In this document: one piece after another, positions 1 to 7,973 of the stretch
Layout of the letters: each line of letters starts with the position of its first letter
Numbering within the stretch: the stretch's first letter is position 1
Assembly (NCBI GenBank): GCA_019747165.1
Contig: JAIERC010000381.1
Location: 1-18,840, forward strand
Length of the DNA: 18,840 nucleotides
Source of the DNA: Sphingomonas sp.
GTDB taxonomy: Bacteria; Pseudomonadota; Alphaproteobacteria; Sphingomonadales; Sphingomonadaceae
Direction: 5' to 3'
The notes under the pieces: model-generated
What the model saw: only the letters and a program-made list of their open reading frames with translations
Database searches by the model: none
What the model was told of the DNA's origin: nothing
Position numbers and translations under genes: made by a program

Positions 1-665
1 CGCTCGATGGCAAAGCCGCGAAGCTGACCGAAATCGCGCGCGTGCCGATCGCGATGGCGGAGCCCTATGGCCTGTGCCTCTATCACGCGGGCCGCAGGCT
101 CTATGCCTTTGTCGTTGGCAAGGACGGGCTGATTATCCAATTGCGGATCGACACCGCCGGTGCCACCGCAACGGCCATCCCGGTCCGCACGATGAAGCTC
201 GCCACCCAGTCAGAAGGCTGCGTGGCTGATGATCGTACCGCGACGCTCTATGTCGCGGAGGAGGATGTCGGCATCTGGCGCTTCGGTGCCGCGCCCGATG
301 CACCAACCACCCCGATCAAGCTTGCCGGCGTCGATGGTGTGCAGCTGATCGCTGATGTGGAGGGGCTGGCGATCGCGGCAAACGGGCGCAAGGGCGGCTG
401 GTTGATCGCGTCGAGCCAGGGCGATTCAGCCTATGCGGCCTGGCGCTTGCCCGACCACCGCTATGTCGGTCGCTTCCGGATCACAGCCAATGGCGCGGTC
501 GGCGGCACCAGCGAAACCGACGGCATCGAAATTTCGACGGCCAATTATGGCGGCGATTTCAAACACGGCCTGATGATCGCCCAGGACGGCGACAACGCCC
601 CGAAAGCGCAAAATTTCAAACTCGTCCGCTGGGCCGATATAGCGGCGGCGCTTCGGCTGAAATAA
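1..665 (+). CDS. Beta-propeller 3-phytase, C-terminal part (5' end outside window)
   Basis: The frame is open from position 3 and continues from before the window, so only the C-terminal ~220 residues are seen; it ends at TAA 663-665. Phytases of this class release phosphate from phytate using calcium, usually outside the cytoplasm. Recognition rests on the blocks EGCVADDRTATLYVAEEDVG, the following VEGLAI, GWLIASSQGDSAYAAW, and SETDGIEI near the end, which are typical of the six-bladed phytase propeller (acidic calcium-binding residues in the DD and EED motifs). The signal peptide and N-terminal blades cannot be checked here. In sphingomonads such genes often sit beside a TonB-dependent receptor, which would lie upstream, outside the window. 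The next gene starts 156 nt downstream with its own strong ribosome binding site, so they are probably separate units. The family call is confident; substrate preference is inferred. Confidence 0.9.
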   Translation, partial: LDGKAAKLTEIARVPIAMAEPYGLCLYHAGRRLYAFVVGKDGLIIQLRIDTAGATATAIPVRTMKLATQSEGCVADDRTATLYVAEEDVGIWRFGAAPDAPTTPIKLAGVDGVQLIADVEGLAIAANGRKGGWLIASSQGDSAYAAWRLPDHRYVGRFRITANGAVGGTSETDGIEISTANYGGDFKHGLMIAQDGDNAPKAQNFKLVRWADIAAALRLK

Positions 666-808
666 GATAGCTGTTTTTCGGGCAATTGATCGGCGACCGG
701 GGTATCCTGCTCCATGTCGGGCGGTATCTTGGACCGTACCGGTCGCATCTGCTCGTCTTTTTCGTCCCTTTGCGTTGCAAAACAAAATCGAATATCAGGT
801 ATGGGCAC

Positions 809-816
809 AGGAGGTG
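809..816 (+). promoter_or_regulatory. Strong ribosome binding site that fixes the monooxygenase start
   Basis: AGGAGGTG lies 5 nt before the ATG at 822. It is an almost perfect Shine-Dalgarno match and decides between this ATG and the in-frame ATG at 714, which has no comparable site and would add 36 residues unlike the family N-terminus. Confidence 0.85.
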
Positions 817-821
817 CCATA

Positions 822-2306
822 ATGGATCATGTCGATGTTATCGTGGTGGGGGCCGGGATTTCCGGGGTCGGGGCGGGCTATCACCTGCAAGACAAAAGCC
901 CTGATCGCAGCTATATGATCCTTGAAGGCCGCGCTGACATGGGCGGTACCTGGGACCTGTTTCGCTATCCCGGTATCCGTTCGGATTCGGACATGTACAC
1001 GCTCGGCTATATTTTTGAGCCGTGGACAGAGGCCAAGGCCATCGCTGACGGGCCGAATATCCTGAACTATGTCAAGCGCACCGCCGCCAAATACGGCATC
1101 GACAAGCATATCCGCTTCAACCACCACGTCACCGCTGCGAGCTGGTCGACTGAGGACGCGCGTTGGACGGTGACCTCCGTCACTGAGGGCCGCGAGGTGC
1201 AGTATAGCTGCAACTTCCTCTTCATGTGCTCGGGTTATTACAACTATGCCAAGGGCCATATGCCCGATTTTCCCGGCGCGGCCGATTTCGCCGGGCAGAT
1301 CATCCATCCGCAATTCTGGCCCGACACGCTCGATTATGCTGGCAAGAACGTGGTGGTGATCGGTTCGGGCGCGACTGCGGTAACGATCGTCCCCGAAATG
1401 GCGAAGACGGCGGCGCATGTGACGATGCTGCAACGATCACCCACCTATGTCGTCTCGCGCCCGTCCGAGGACGCGCTGGCCAATCGGTTGCGTAACCTGC
1501 TGCCCTCAAAGCTCGCTTATGCGCTGGTGCGCTGGCGCAACGTGTTGTTCGGCATGTATTTCTACAACGCCGCCCGCAAGCATCCGGTCCAGGCCAAACA
1601 GCGCGTGCTGGCGATGCTCGGTGAACATCTGCCAAGCGAGACGATCGCTGCGCATTTCACGCCCCGCTACAATGTCTGGGATCAGCGGCTGTGCCTGGTG
1701 CCCGATTCCGATCTGTTTGATGCGATCAAGGCAGGAACCGCCTCGGTTGTGACCGACACGATTGCGCATTTCGATACAGCGGGTGTGGCGTTGGCGTCTG
1801 GCAAGCGGCTCGATGCTGACATCATCGTCACCGCAACCGGGCTGGAGCTGCAATTGCTGAGCGACGTCGCCTTCACCGTTGACGGGCAGCCGCGCGATCT
1901 CGCCAAAACCTTCAATTACAAGGGCATGATGTATAGCGACATGCCCAATCTGGCGTCATCCTTTGGCTATACCAATGCCTCCTGGACGCTAAAGGCCGAT
2001 CTGACCTGTGCCTATGTCTGCCGTTTGTTGAATACCATGAAGAAGCGCGGCCTGCGCCAAGCGACGCCGCACATCGCTGGCGATCTGGAGGCCGCACCGT
2101 TCCTTGATTTCACTTCGGGCTATGTCACCCGGGCGATGGAGCGCTTCCCCAAACAGGGCGACAAGCAACCCTGGCAAGTGCATCAAAATTATCTGAAGGA
2201 TTTGACCGCGCTGCGCTTTGGGTCAGTGGATGACGAGATGGTGTTTTCCAATCCTGAACCAAAGGCGGCGGTTGGTGCGATGCGACGGGAGCCGGTTTCG
2301 GCCTGA
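822..2306 (+). CDS. EthA-type FAD/NADPH monooxygenase (Baeyer-Villiger class)
   Basis: A 494-residue flavoprotein monooxygenase. It has an N-terminal Rossmann FAD motif GAGISGVG (residues 10-17), the block GGTWDLFRYPGIRSDSD, a Baeyer-Villiger fingerprint FAGQIIHPQFWP that fits FxGxxxHxxxWP exactly, and a second NADPH Rossmann motif VVVIGSGATAV. The whole chain, including GYYNY, TMLQRSPTYVVS, WDQRLCLVP, TATGLELQL and GYTNASWTLKADL, closely follows mycobacterial EthA, which has about the same length. EthA oxidises ketones to esters and S-oxygenates thioamides. The physiological substrate here cannot be read from sequence. Start chosen at 822 because of the strong ribosome binding site and because the chain begins MDHVDVIVVGAG as in the family. 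No EthR-like TetR regulator is adjacent, so regulation differs from the mycobacterial locus. The deacetylase gene follows after 37 nt and could be co-transcribed. Confidence 0.92.
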   Translation: MDHVDVIVVGAGISGVGAGYHLQDKSPDRSYMILEGRADMGGTWDLFRYPGIRSDSDMYTLGYIFEPWTEAKAIADGPNILNYVKRTAAKYGIDKHIRFNHHVTAASWSTEDARWTVTSVTEGREVQYSCNFLFMCSGYYNYAKGHMPDFPGAADFAGQIIHPQFWPDTLDYAGKNVVVIGSGATAVTIVPEMAKTAAHVTMLQRSPTYVVSRPSEDALANRLRNLLPSKLAYALVRWRNVLFGMYFYNAARKHPVQAKQRVLAMLGEHLPSETIAAHFTPRYNVWDQRLCLVPDSDLFDAIKAGTASVVTDTIAHFDTAGVALASGKRLDADIIVTATGLELQLLSDVAFTVDGQPRDLAKTFNYKGMMYSDMPNLASSFGYTNASWTLKADLTCAYVCRLLNTMKKRGLRQATPHIAGDLEAAPFLDFTSGYVTRAMERFPKQGDKQPWQVHQNYLKDLTALRFGSVDDEMVFSNPEPKAAVGAMRREPVSA

Positions 2307-2343
2307 ATTTGGCGCGCACCGCTCAGTCGCCTAGGGTAGGCCC

Positions 2344-3507
2344 ATGACCACTGACCTTGTCACGCGCGCGACAGCCATCCTTGAACAGCTCATCGCCTTT
2401 GATACCACGTCGCGTGAGTCAAATCTTGCGCTGATCAGCTATGTCGAGGCGTTGCTGGACGGGCTGGGTATCGCGTCGCATCGGGTGATGAACGCGGAGG
2501 GAACCAAGGCGAATGTATATGCGACCCTCGGGCCGATGGTCGCGGGCGGGGTTGTCCTTTCCGGCCATACTGATGTGGTCCCAGTCGATGGGCAGGATTG
2601 GACCAGCGACCCTTGGACGCTGACGCAGCGTGGCGATCGATTTTATGGCCGCGGCACCTGCGACATGAAGGGTTTTCTTGCGCTCGCTTTGGCCGCCGCC
2701 CCCGATATCCTCGCCGCGCGGTTGGAGCGTCCGGTGCACCTCGCTTTTTCCTATGACGAGGAGGTGGGCTGCCTCGGCGCCCCGTCGATGATCCGCGAAC
2801 TGGTGCGTGATCTGCCCCCGCCGATGGCAGTTATCGTCGGTGAACCGACCAACATGGAGGTTGTCACCGGCCATAAGGGCATTTCAAGCTGGATCGTTAC
2901 TGTCACTGGGCACGAAGCGCATTCAAGTCTGACCCATCTGGGTGTGTCGGCCAATATGGTGGCGGTGCGGCTGATGCAGAAACTGGCTGATCTTGCCGAT
3001 CAGCTTGAGCGGGACGGTGATCCTTATTCCGGCTTCGTGCCGCCGCATGCCACGCTCACGATCGGCCAGATCCAGGGCGGCACGGCGGTCAACATCCTTG
3101 CTGGAAAATGCAGCTTTGTCTTCGATCTGCGGACGCCGCCTGGGCAGAATCCGAAGGCGATCATTGCGCCATTTCTCGCTCTGGCGGAAAGCGAGGATGC
3201 CAGGATCAAGGCGCAATTTGCGGACGCAGGCGTATCGGTGGTGCGGCGATCAATGACACCTTGTCTGGTGCCCGATCCCGAAAGCCCCGCCGAACATTTG
3301 GCGCGCCGCTTGACTGGTGACAACGGCCCGCCGCGGCTAGTCGCTTATGCGGCGGAAGCGGGGCAGTTTCAGGAGGCAGGATTTTCGACGATCATCTGCG
3401 GCCCCGGCTCAATCGAGCAGGCGCATCAACCCGATGAGTATCTGGAAATCGCCCAATGGGTTCGCGGCGCTGGCTTTATGGAGCGGCTGATTGAGGCGCT
3501 TCGCTAG
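2344..3507 (+). CDS. argE: Acetylornithine deacetylase (M20 metallopeptidase family)
   Basis: This 387-residue protein belongs to the M20 zinc hydrolases. ArgE removes acetate from N-acetylornithine in cytoplasmic arginine synthesis. Metal and catalytic residues are visible in the expected order: SGHTDVVPVDGQDW (His75, catalytic Asp77), GRGTCDMKG (bridging Asp107), YDEEVGCLG (Glu139/Glu140), GEPT (Glu167), and a C-terminal His361 in EQAHQPDEYLEI. The dimerisation domain begins with TGHKGISSW and GHEAHSSL. Length and motif spacing match ArgE; DapE and other M20 amidohydrolases are the alternatives, but the GEPT..TGHKG block and the AHQPDEY end favour ArgE. Start at ATG 2344, preceded by AGGGTAGG. 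No other arginine gene is adjacent. A hairpin candidate (3547-3570) lies 40 nt past the stop. Confidence 0.88.
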   Translation: MTTDLVTRATAILEQLIAFDTTSRESNLALISYVEALLDGLGIASHRVMNAEGTKANVYATLGPMVAGGVVLSGHTDVVPVDGQDWTSDPWTLTQRGDRFYGRGTCDMKGFLALALAAAPDILAARLERPVHLAFSYDEEVGCLGAPSMIRELVRDLPPPMAVIVGEPTNMEVVTGHKGISSWIVTVTGHEAHSSLTHLGVSANMVAVRLMQKLADLADQLERDGDPYSGFVPPHATLTIGQIQGGTAVNILAGKCSFVFDLRTPPGQNPKAIIAPFLALAESEDARIKAQFADAGVSVVRRSMTPCLVPDPESPAEHLARRLTGDNGPPRLVAYAAEAGQFQEAGFSTIICGPGSIEQAHQPDEYLEIAQWVRGAGFMERLIEALR

Positions 3508-3546
3508 CTGCTCAGGACGCAATTTCTCCGCGGATTACGCAGTTTA

Positions 3547-3570
3547 CGAATCGCAATATGTCCCGATTCG
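3547..3570 (+). terminator. Possible argE terminator hairpin
   Basis: Seven-base arms CGAATCG (3547-3553) and CGATTCG (3564-3570) flank a 10-nt loop, 40 nt after the argE stop. It is not followed by a clear T-run (the next bases are GGAGACCGTTTCAATTT), so a classic intrinsic terminator is uncertain. Confidence 0.3.
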
Positions 3571-3687
3571 GGAGACCGTTTCAATTTGGTACACCAGCCT
3601 GACAATCGAATGCTTGCCAACCGGTGAGCGGGGTAGCATCGGCCCGACTCCAAAAAATTTCACTGAAATATCAGTATATTATAATGG

Positions 3688-3700
3688 AATCGGACCGATT
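3688..3700. repeat. Compact 13-bp dyad, possible operator
   Basis: AATCGG (3688-3693) and CCGATT (3695-3700) form a perfect inverted repeat around one central base. It lies in the AT-rich gap 104 nt before the CtrA box. The size fits a dimeric regulator site, but no regulator can be assigned. Confidence 0.3.
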
Positions 3701-3708
3701 ATGCAGTT

Positions 3709-3732
3709 ACCAGGGACGAAGTTCTTCCTGGT
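3709..3732. repeat. Inverted repeat ACCAGG / CCTGGT
   Basis: Six-base perfect arms (3709-3714 and 3727-3732) are separated by 12 nt. It follows closely on the 3688-3700 dyad, so the two may form one structured RNA or a composite binding region. Confidence 0.3.
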
Positions 3733-3803
3733 GGAACAGCGATACAAACATACCCAACATGATTTGTCTCCCAGACTACGTCCATGACGAACGCGCTGTT
3801 TTA

Positions 3804-3819
3804 TTAAAGCTTTTTTAAC
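3804..3819 (+). promoter_or_regulatory. Consensus CtrA box upstream of the EAL gene
   Basis: TTAA (3804-3807), seven bases, then TTAAC (3815-3819; a further C follows) matches the alphaproteobacterial CtrA consensus TTAA-N7-TTAAC exactly. It lies about 110 nt before the EAL start, a distance compatible with a site overlapping the -35 region and a long leader. The match is seen directly; binding by CtrA is inferred. Confidence 0.6.
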
Positions 3820-3929
3820 CATGATGCAATGCGATGGCGTCAAAGCGCGGCAATTGCCGCGCGCGGCTCTAGGGTCTGAAAACCGCGCTTAACCTTTCTT
3901 TCAAGGCTGAGCCGTAGAACCCGGCATGA

Positions 3930-5369
3930 ATGATGCGCGCTGCTGATCATGGCCCCGGTCACCTGGATGACCGCTTCACGCGACGATCGCTTTTTGCGTC
4001 CGCCTCCGCGTCGGGGCTCGCTGTGTCGGGTGATATCGGGCTGCAGCTCGATATGCCGTTCATTGTCAAAAGCTTGCCGCCTGCCCTGGACGACTTGGCT
4101 GCCGATTTGTCCGACGCCCTACCGATGATCGCAGCCTGGCGGTTTCTGTGTTTTGCAGAAATCATGAACTTCGTGCCTTTGCGGCGGCATCTCGGTGCGC
4201 CGCGTGCTGATTGCCTGATCATGGATGTCGCCGATCGGGTTTCTGAACATCTTCCTGATGCGCGCTTGTCGGTGGTCGGCAGAACCACGCTGGAATTTGG
4301 TTTCGGCGGCGACACGATCCAGGATGTCCAGGACGCTTTTGAACGATTGCAGCACGTCTTCGCGGAAGCCATTGATCTGGACGGTGAACCGCACCGGATT
4401 GAACTGGCTTTTGGTGGTGCAGCAGCACCGATTGCAACGGCTGAAGAGGTGCGGCTGGTCGAAGAGGCAGAACAGGCGCTGGAAGAGGCGCGTCATGATA
4501 ATCGAATCACGATCCGCGATCTGTCGCTTGGTACACCTGCCTTTGATCGCGTCAGCTTGGTCCGCGATCTCAAACATGCAGTCGATCGCGGCGAGATGTT
4601 CCTGCAATATCAGCCCAAGGTTCATTTGCGTCGACAGGTAATTTCCAGCGCCGAAGCGCTCGTGCGCTGGCAGCATCCCGTGCGTGGCCTGATTTTGCCT
4701 GGGGACTTCATCCCAGCGGCGGAGGAATCGCATGCGATTGGTCCGCTGACCCTTTGGACGCTTGATCAAGTCATTGCGGATCAGAAGATGCTCGCAGCCG
4801 CTGGCCATGATCTGCTGCTGTTCATCAATATCTCTGGGCAGTTGCTGTGCGATTCCACCTTTGTCGCGCGTGCCTGCCAGATGGTGCAGTCTGGCGGCGC
4901 GCGTATCGGCTTCGAAATTACCGAGACATCGGTGATCAGGGACCCTGAGACCGCCATCGCCCATCTTCAGGTATTTGCCGAAACCGGCATCACGTTGGCG
5001 ATTGACGATTATGGCGCGGGGCTCTCATCGCTCGCCTATCTCAAGCAGTTGCCAGCCAGCGAATTGAAGATCGACAAGCTGTTCGTCACCCAGTTGACGA
5101 GCAGCAACCGCGATCCCCTGATCGTTCGCTCGACGATTGATCTGGCGCATGCGCTGGATATGGAAGTAACTGCAGAGGGTGTTGAAACCCCGGCAGCGAT
5201 GGCCCTGCTGAGCGTGATGGGGTGCGATATGGTTCAGGGCTTTTTGATCAGCCGGCCAATCTCCATTGATGCCTTTCAGCTGTTTCTGGAAGAGGAACGG
5301 CACCTGATCGCGGCATGCGATCCGCGCGCATCCTTCTTCCGCCCGGCTAGCTTTTGGAAAAGTGCCTAA
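3930..5369 (+). CDS. EAL-domain c-di-GMP phosphodiesterase with degenerate GGDEF domain
   Basis: A 479-residue cytoplasmic protein. The C-terminal EAL domain (about 210-455) hydrolyses cyclic di-GMP, and its catalytic set looks intact: EAL at 242-244 in SAEALVRWQHP, Asn300 in INISG, Glu329 in FEITETS, DDYGAGLSSL (359-368), Lys380 in ELKIDK, Glu416 in TAEGVET, and QGF at 436-438. The preceding ~60-200 region resembles a GGDEF domain without its signature: where GG(D/E)EF is expected it reads VGRTTLEF, and no RxxD I-site is evident, so cyclase activity is unlikely and a regulatory role is inferred. No membrane segment or sensor domain is visible. Start uncertain: ATG 3930 and the adjacent ATG 3933 have weak ribosome binding sites; ATG 4053 (residue 42) is an alternative. 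A CtrA box lies upstream and the kinase gene follows after a short gap, suggesting linked control of motility or surface attachment. Confidence 0.9.
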   Translation: MMRAADHGPGHLDDRFTRRSLFASASASGLAVSGDIGLQLDMPFIVKSLPPALDDLAADLSDALPMIAAWRFLCFAEIMNFVPLRRHLGAPRADCLIMDVADRVSEHLPDARLSVVGRTTLEFGFGGDTIQDVQDAFERLQHVFAEAIDLDGEPHRIELAFGGAAAPIATAEEVRLVEEAEQALEEARHDNRITIRDLSLGTPAFDRVSLVRDLKHAVDRGEMFLQYQPKVHLRRQVISSAEALVRWQHPVRGLILPGDFIPAAEESHAIGPLTLWTLDQVIADQKMLAAAGHDLLLFINISGQLLCDSTFVARACQMVQSGGARIGFEITETSVIRDPETAIAHLQVFAETGITLAIDDYGAGLSSLAYLKQLPASELKIDKLFVTQLTSSNRDPLIVRSTIDLAHALDMEVTAEGVETPAAMALLSVMGCDMVQGFLISRPISIDAFQLFLEEERHLIAACDPRASFFRPASFWKSA

Positions 5370-5381
5370 TTGAGCCGGATC

Positions 5382-5397
5382 TTAGGGCTCGCTTAAC
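5382..5397 (+). promoter_or_regulatory. Near-consensus CtrA box upstream of the kinase gene
   Basis: TTAG (5382-5385), seven bases, TTAAC (5393-5397) differs from TTAA-N7-TTAAC at one position. It lies about 48 nt before ATG 5445, a good promoter distance, and overlaps a weak dyad GAGCC/GGCTC (5372-5390). Regulation by CtrA is inferred. Confidence 0.45.
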
Positions 5398-5444
5398 TGG
5401 TTCTGCGGATAGTCCACGGAATCTTGGGCCGGGTTGATATTGGA

Positions 5445-7955
5445 ATGATTAGTCTGCGATCCTTTGGCATTCTTGGTGCCGCAATCGTCGCATCCTGCAT
5501 GGTCGTGCAAAGTGGCGTCGCGGCGGAAATCACCATAGGACCGCCCCTTCGGTCTGCTTCAACCTCTGTAGTTGACGAGTCCATAGCTGCCGCAAAAGAT
5601 GCTATGCGAGTAAACCCGCGCCAAGCGGCAGTTTTCGCTCGGAGGGCGGAGGACGCTGTCCGCCTTCTTCCCCCATCCGACCAAACCCGCGTCATGATGG
5701 CCGAGACCGAATGGCTTCAAGGCGAAGCATTTCTGAGACTGAACGATCCGCAAAGAGCCTCATCGATGATTGATCGAGGATTGCAGGCGCTTTCAAAAAT
5801 TCAAAAGCCGCTGAAGCTTCGGGGCGACTTGTTGTTAACGCGGGGAGGAGTCCACACGGCCCAGGCAAATGTCTCAGGTGCGTTGGCCGATTACCAGACA
5901 GCGCACAACATATATCGGCAGCTCGGTGAAACTCGCAGCCAGGCTGTCGCGCTTCAGCAGATCGCTTCATTGTACCGTGAAGCGGATGATTTCGAAACGG
6001 CAATGAAGTACGACAAACAGTCGGCAGAATTATATAAAGGTGATTTTGTTTTAGATATTTCTAACTTCAATAATCGGGGAAATTATTTTGTAAAAATTGG
6101 GAAATTTGCGGATGCGGAAGAGCAATACATTAAAGCACTTAAACTTGCACGGAAGTGGAAAAGCCAATCACTGCAAGCACTTTTTCTGCGGAATATTTCA
6201 AGAGCCCAATTGAAGGCAGGCCATGTGCAGGCTGCGGAGTCGACGATTGCAGCGGGCATGAAATTGGCGGTGCAGCAGGGCGATATGGCCGGACGCAACC
6301 AGCTACTTGCGATTGTCGCGCAAGCGGCGTTGCAGCGGGGCGAATTGCAGAAAGCTGCGGCGGCGATATCGGCAACGTTCAAAGGCGTCGATCTCACCGA
6401 CACCAGCCTGTCCTATCGCGATGCCCATGAAACGGCCTATCTCACCTATAGCAAAATGGGGCGTCCGGCCTTGGCGCTGGTTCATCTCGAAGCGTTGAAG
6501 CGGCTCGATGACCAAACCGCCAAACTCGCTGCATCGACCAACACGGCATTGATGGCTGCGCGATTTGACGATGCTAACAAAGACGCAAAAATTGCGACGC
6601 TAAAGGCCAGTGAAGCGATGCAAAGCGCCGCTTTTGAAAAAGCCCGGGCGCGCCAGCAGCGGATTGTCTTTATCGGCATTGTTTTAGCGTCGTCGATTGG
6701 CGTGGCGATGCTGATCTTTGGGTTGGTGACCATCAGGCGCAGCCGTAACGAGGTGCGGGCTGCCAACGTCGATCTGGGCGCAAGTAATGTCGCGCTTGAA
6801 AAGGCCCTGGCCGCCAAAACCGAATTCTTGGCGACCACCAGCCATGAGATTCGCACCCCGCTCAATGGCATTTTGGGGATGACGCAGGTGATGCTGGCCG
6901 ATCAGGATCTGGCACCGGCGACCCGCGATCGGTTGAGCGTCGTGCAGGGGGCCGGGCTGACGATGCGGGCGCTGGTCGACGATATTCTTGACGTCGCCAA
7001 GATGGAAACGGGCAATTTGACGTTAGAAGCCGTGCCGATGGATCTGCGCGTCGCGTTGCGGGAAGTATCGCGATTGTGGGAAGAACAGGCGCGCGCGCGT
7101 GGGATCGGGTTTATCGTTGACCTCGATCGCTGTCCTGCGATGATTGTGGGGGATGCGGCGCGGGTACGTCAGATTGTCTTCAACCTGTTGTCTAATGCGC
7201 TAAAATTCACTAGTGTAGGGTCCGTCACGTTGCGCGCCGAGGCGAGCGAAGATGGCCGACTTTTCATTGCCGTCAGCGATACGGGTATTGGGATCCCGGC
7301 CGACAAGCTTGACGTGATCTTTGAATCGTTTCGCCAGGTCGATGCTGGCACCACCCGCAAATTTGGTGGGACCGGGCTTGGTCTGTCAATTTGTCGCAAT
7401 CTTGCGCGCGCAATGGATGGTGAGGTGCAGGTAACGAGCGTTGCGGGGGAGGGGTCAACCTTCAGCGTATCGCTGCCGCTCATCCTCGCCGAAGTAGTCG
7501 AGAAAGAGGGTGGCGAAATGCCTGGACCCGCATTGCTGATTGTCGATCGCAACCCGATTTCGCGCAGCATGTTGCGCGCCTTGCTGGCCCCGCGCGCGGG
7601 TGAGGTGGCGTTTGCTGCATCGGCGGACGAAGCGGTCAGCTTGATTTCGGCCCAGGCACCAAAACAGGTCTTGATCGACGATGCGACCGTCCGCGCTGAA
7701 CCGGATATGGATCGGGCATTGCGCTTGATCGCTGCCGTGGCCCTAGTGAAGGGCGCGCAAGCGGCGCTGCTCTGGCCATCGCCCGATGACGCCGAACGGG
7801 CTCGGCTCGAATCGACTGGGCTCAACTTGGTCATTGCTAAGCCGATTGGCGGCGATGCGCTTGTGGATTTGCTCTTTCCCCTCTCTGGACAGTTTGTCCC
7901 CGATCAGGGTTCTGGCGCTGCCGGAACGCAATGCCTTGTATCGCGTGCGGCTTGA
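5445..7955 (+). CDS. Membrane TPR-sensor hybrid histidine kinase with degenerate receiver
   Basis: An 836-residue protein. In order it has a signal peptide (about 1-27), a TPR-like helical sensor region (about 90-360, e.g. GALADYQTAHNIYRQLGE and FADAEEQYIKALKLARK), a coiled-coil run, one membrane helix (about 406-430) before a basic IRRSRNE stop, and then a kinase core. The core shows a HisKA H-box TTSHEIRTPLNGILG with phospho-acceptor His467, an N-box VFNLLSNALKF, a G1 box DTGIGIP (from Asp612) and a G2 box GTGLGLS (642-648), so kinase activity is expected. The final ~120 residues resemble a receiver (LIVDRNPISRSML, VLIDDA, IAKP), but the second acidic residue of the usual DD pair is Arg (702). 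The TPR region would be periplasmic, sensing an unknown signal. Start ATG 5445 was preferred over TTG 5424 because it begins the signal peptide cleanly. An AT-rich patch lies in the TPR part. Confidence 0.9.
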   Translation: MISLRSFGILGAAIVASCMVVQSGVAAEITIGPPLRSASTSVVDESIAAAKDAMRVNPRQAAVFARRAEDAVRLLPPSDQTRVMMAETEWLQGEAFLRLNDPQRASSMIDRGLQALSKIQKPLKLRGDLLLTRGGVHTAQANVSGALADYQTAHNIYRQLGETRSQAVALQQIASLYREADDFETAMKYDKQSAELYKGDFVLDISNFNNRGNYFVKIGKFADAEEQYIKALKLARKWKSQSLQALFLRNISRAQLKAGHVQAAESTIAAGMKLAVQQGDMAGRNQLLAIVAQAALQRGELQKAAAAISATFKGVDLTDTSLSYRDAHETAYLTYSKMGRPALALVHLEALKRLDDQTAKLAASTNTALMAARFDDANKDAKIATLKASEAMQSAAFEKARARQQRIVFIGIVLASSIGVAMLIFGLVTIRRSRNEVRAANVDLGASNVALEKALAAKTEFLATTSHEIRTPLNGILGMTQVMLADQDLAPATRDRLSVVQGAGLTMRALVDDILDVAKMETGNLTLEAVPMDLRVALREVSRLWEEQARARGIGFIVDLDRCPAMIVGDAARVRQIVFNLLSNALKFTSVGSVTLRAEASEDGRLFIAVSDTGIGIPADKLDVIFESFRQVDAGTTRKFGGTGLGLSICRNLARAMDGEVQVTSVAGEGSTFSVSLPLILAEVVEKEGGEMPGPALLIVDRNPISRSMLRALLAPRAGEVAFAASADEAVSLISAQAPKQVLIDDATVRAEPDMDRALRLIAAVALVKGAQAALLWPSPDDAERARLESTGLNLVIAKPIGGDALVDLLFPLSGQFVPDQGSGAAGTQCLVSRAA

Positions 7956-7973
7956 CGCGATATGGCACCTGAC

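Larger units (their letters stand above)
3508..3929. other. AT-richer intergenic region with several inverted repeats and a CtrA site
   Basis: This 422-nt gap has no recognisable gene. A 98-codon frame (3491-3787) crosses it but overlaps the argE end, has no family signature, and reads through all the hairpins, so I regard it as chance. The region is visibly AT-richer than its flanks and holds four short dyads: CGAATCG/CGATTCG (3547-3570), ACTGA/TCAGT (3662-3675), AATCGG/CCGATT (3688-3700) and ACCAGG/CCTGGT (3709-3732). Further on lie a CtrA consensus box (3804-3819) and an isolated TTAACC half-site (3889-3894), ahead of the EAL gene. It probably contains the argE transcript end and the EAL promoter. 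A small RNA in the hairpin-dense part is possible but unproven. Confidence 0.6.

Noticed and set aside
714..821. Upstream in-frame start for the EthA-like gene
   Set aside because: It adds 36 residues with no family counterpart, while ATG 822 has a near-perfect ribosome binding site.
3491..3787. 98-codon frame between argE and the EAL gene
   Set aside because: It overlaps the argE end, lacks a ribosome site and any family signature, and crosses several inverted repeats.
4119..4964. Minus-strand open frame (281 codons) opposite the EAL gene
   Set aside because: No recognisable domain; the plus strand carries a complete set of EAL catalytic motifs.
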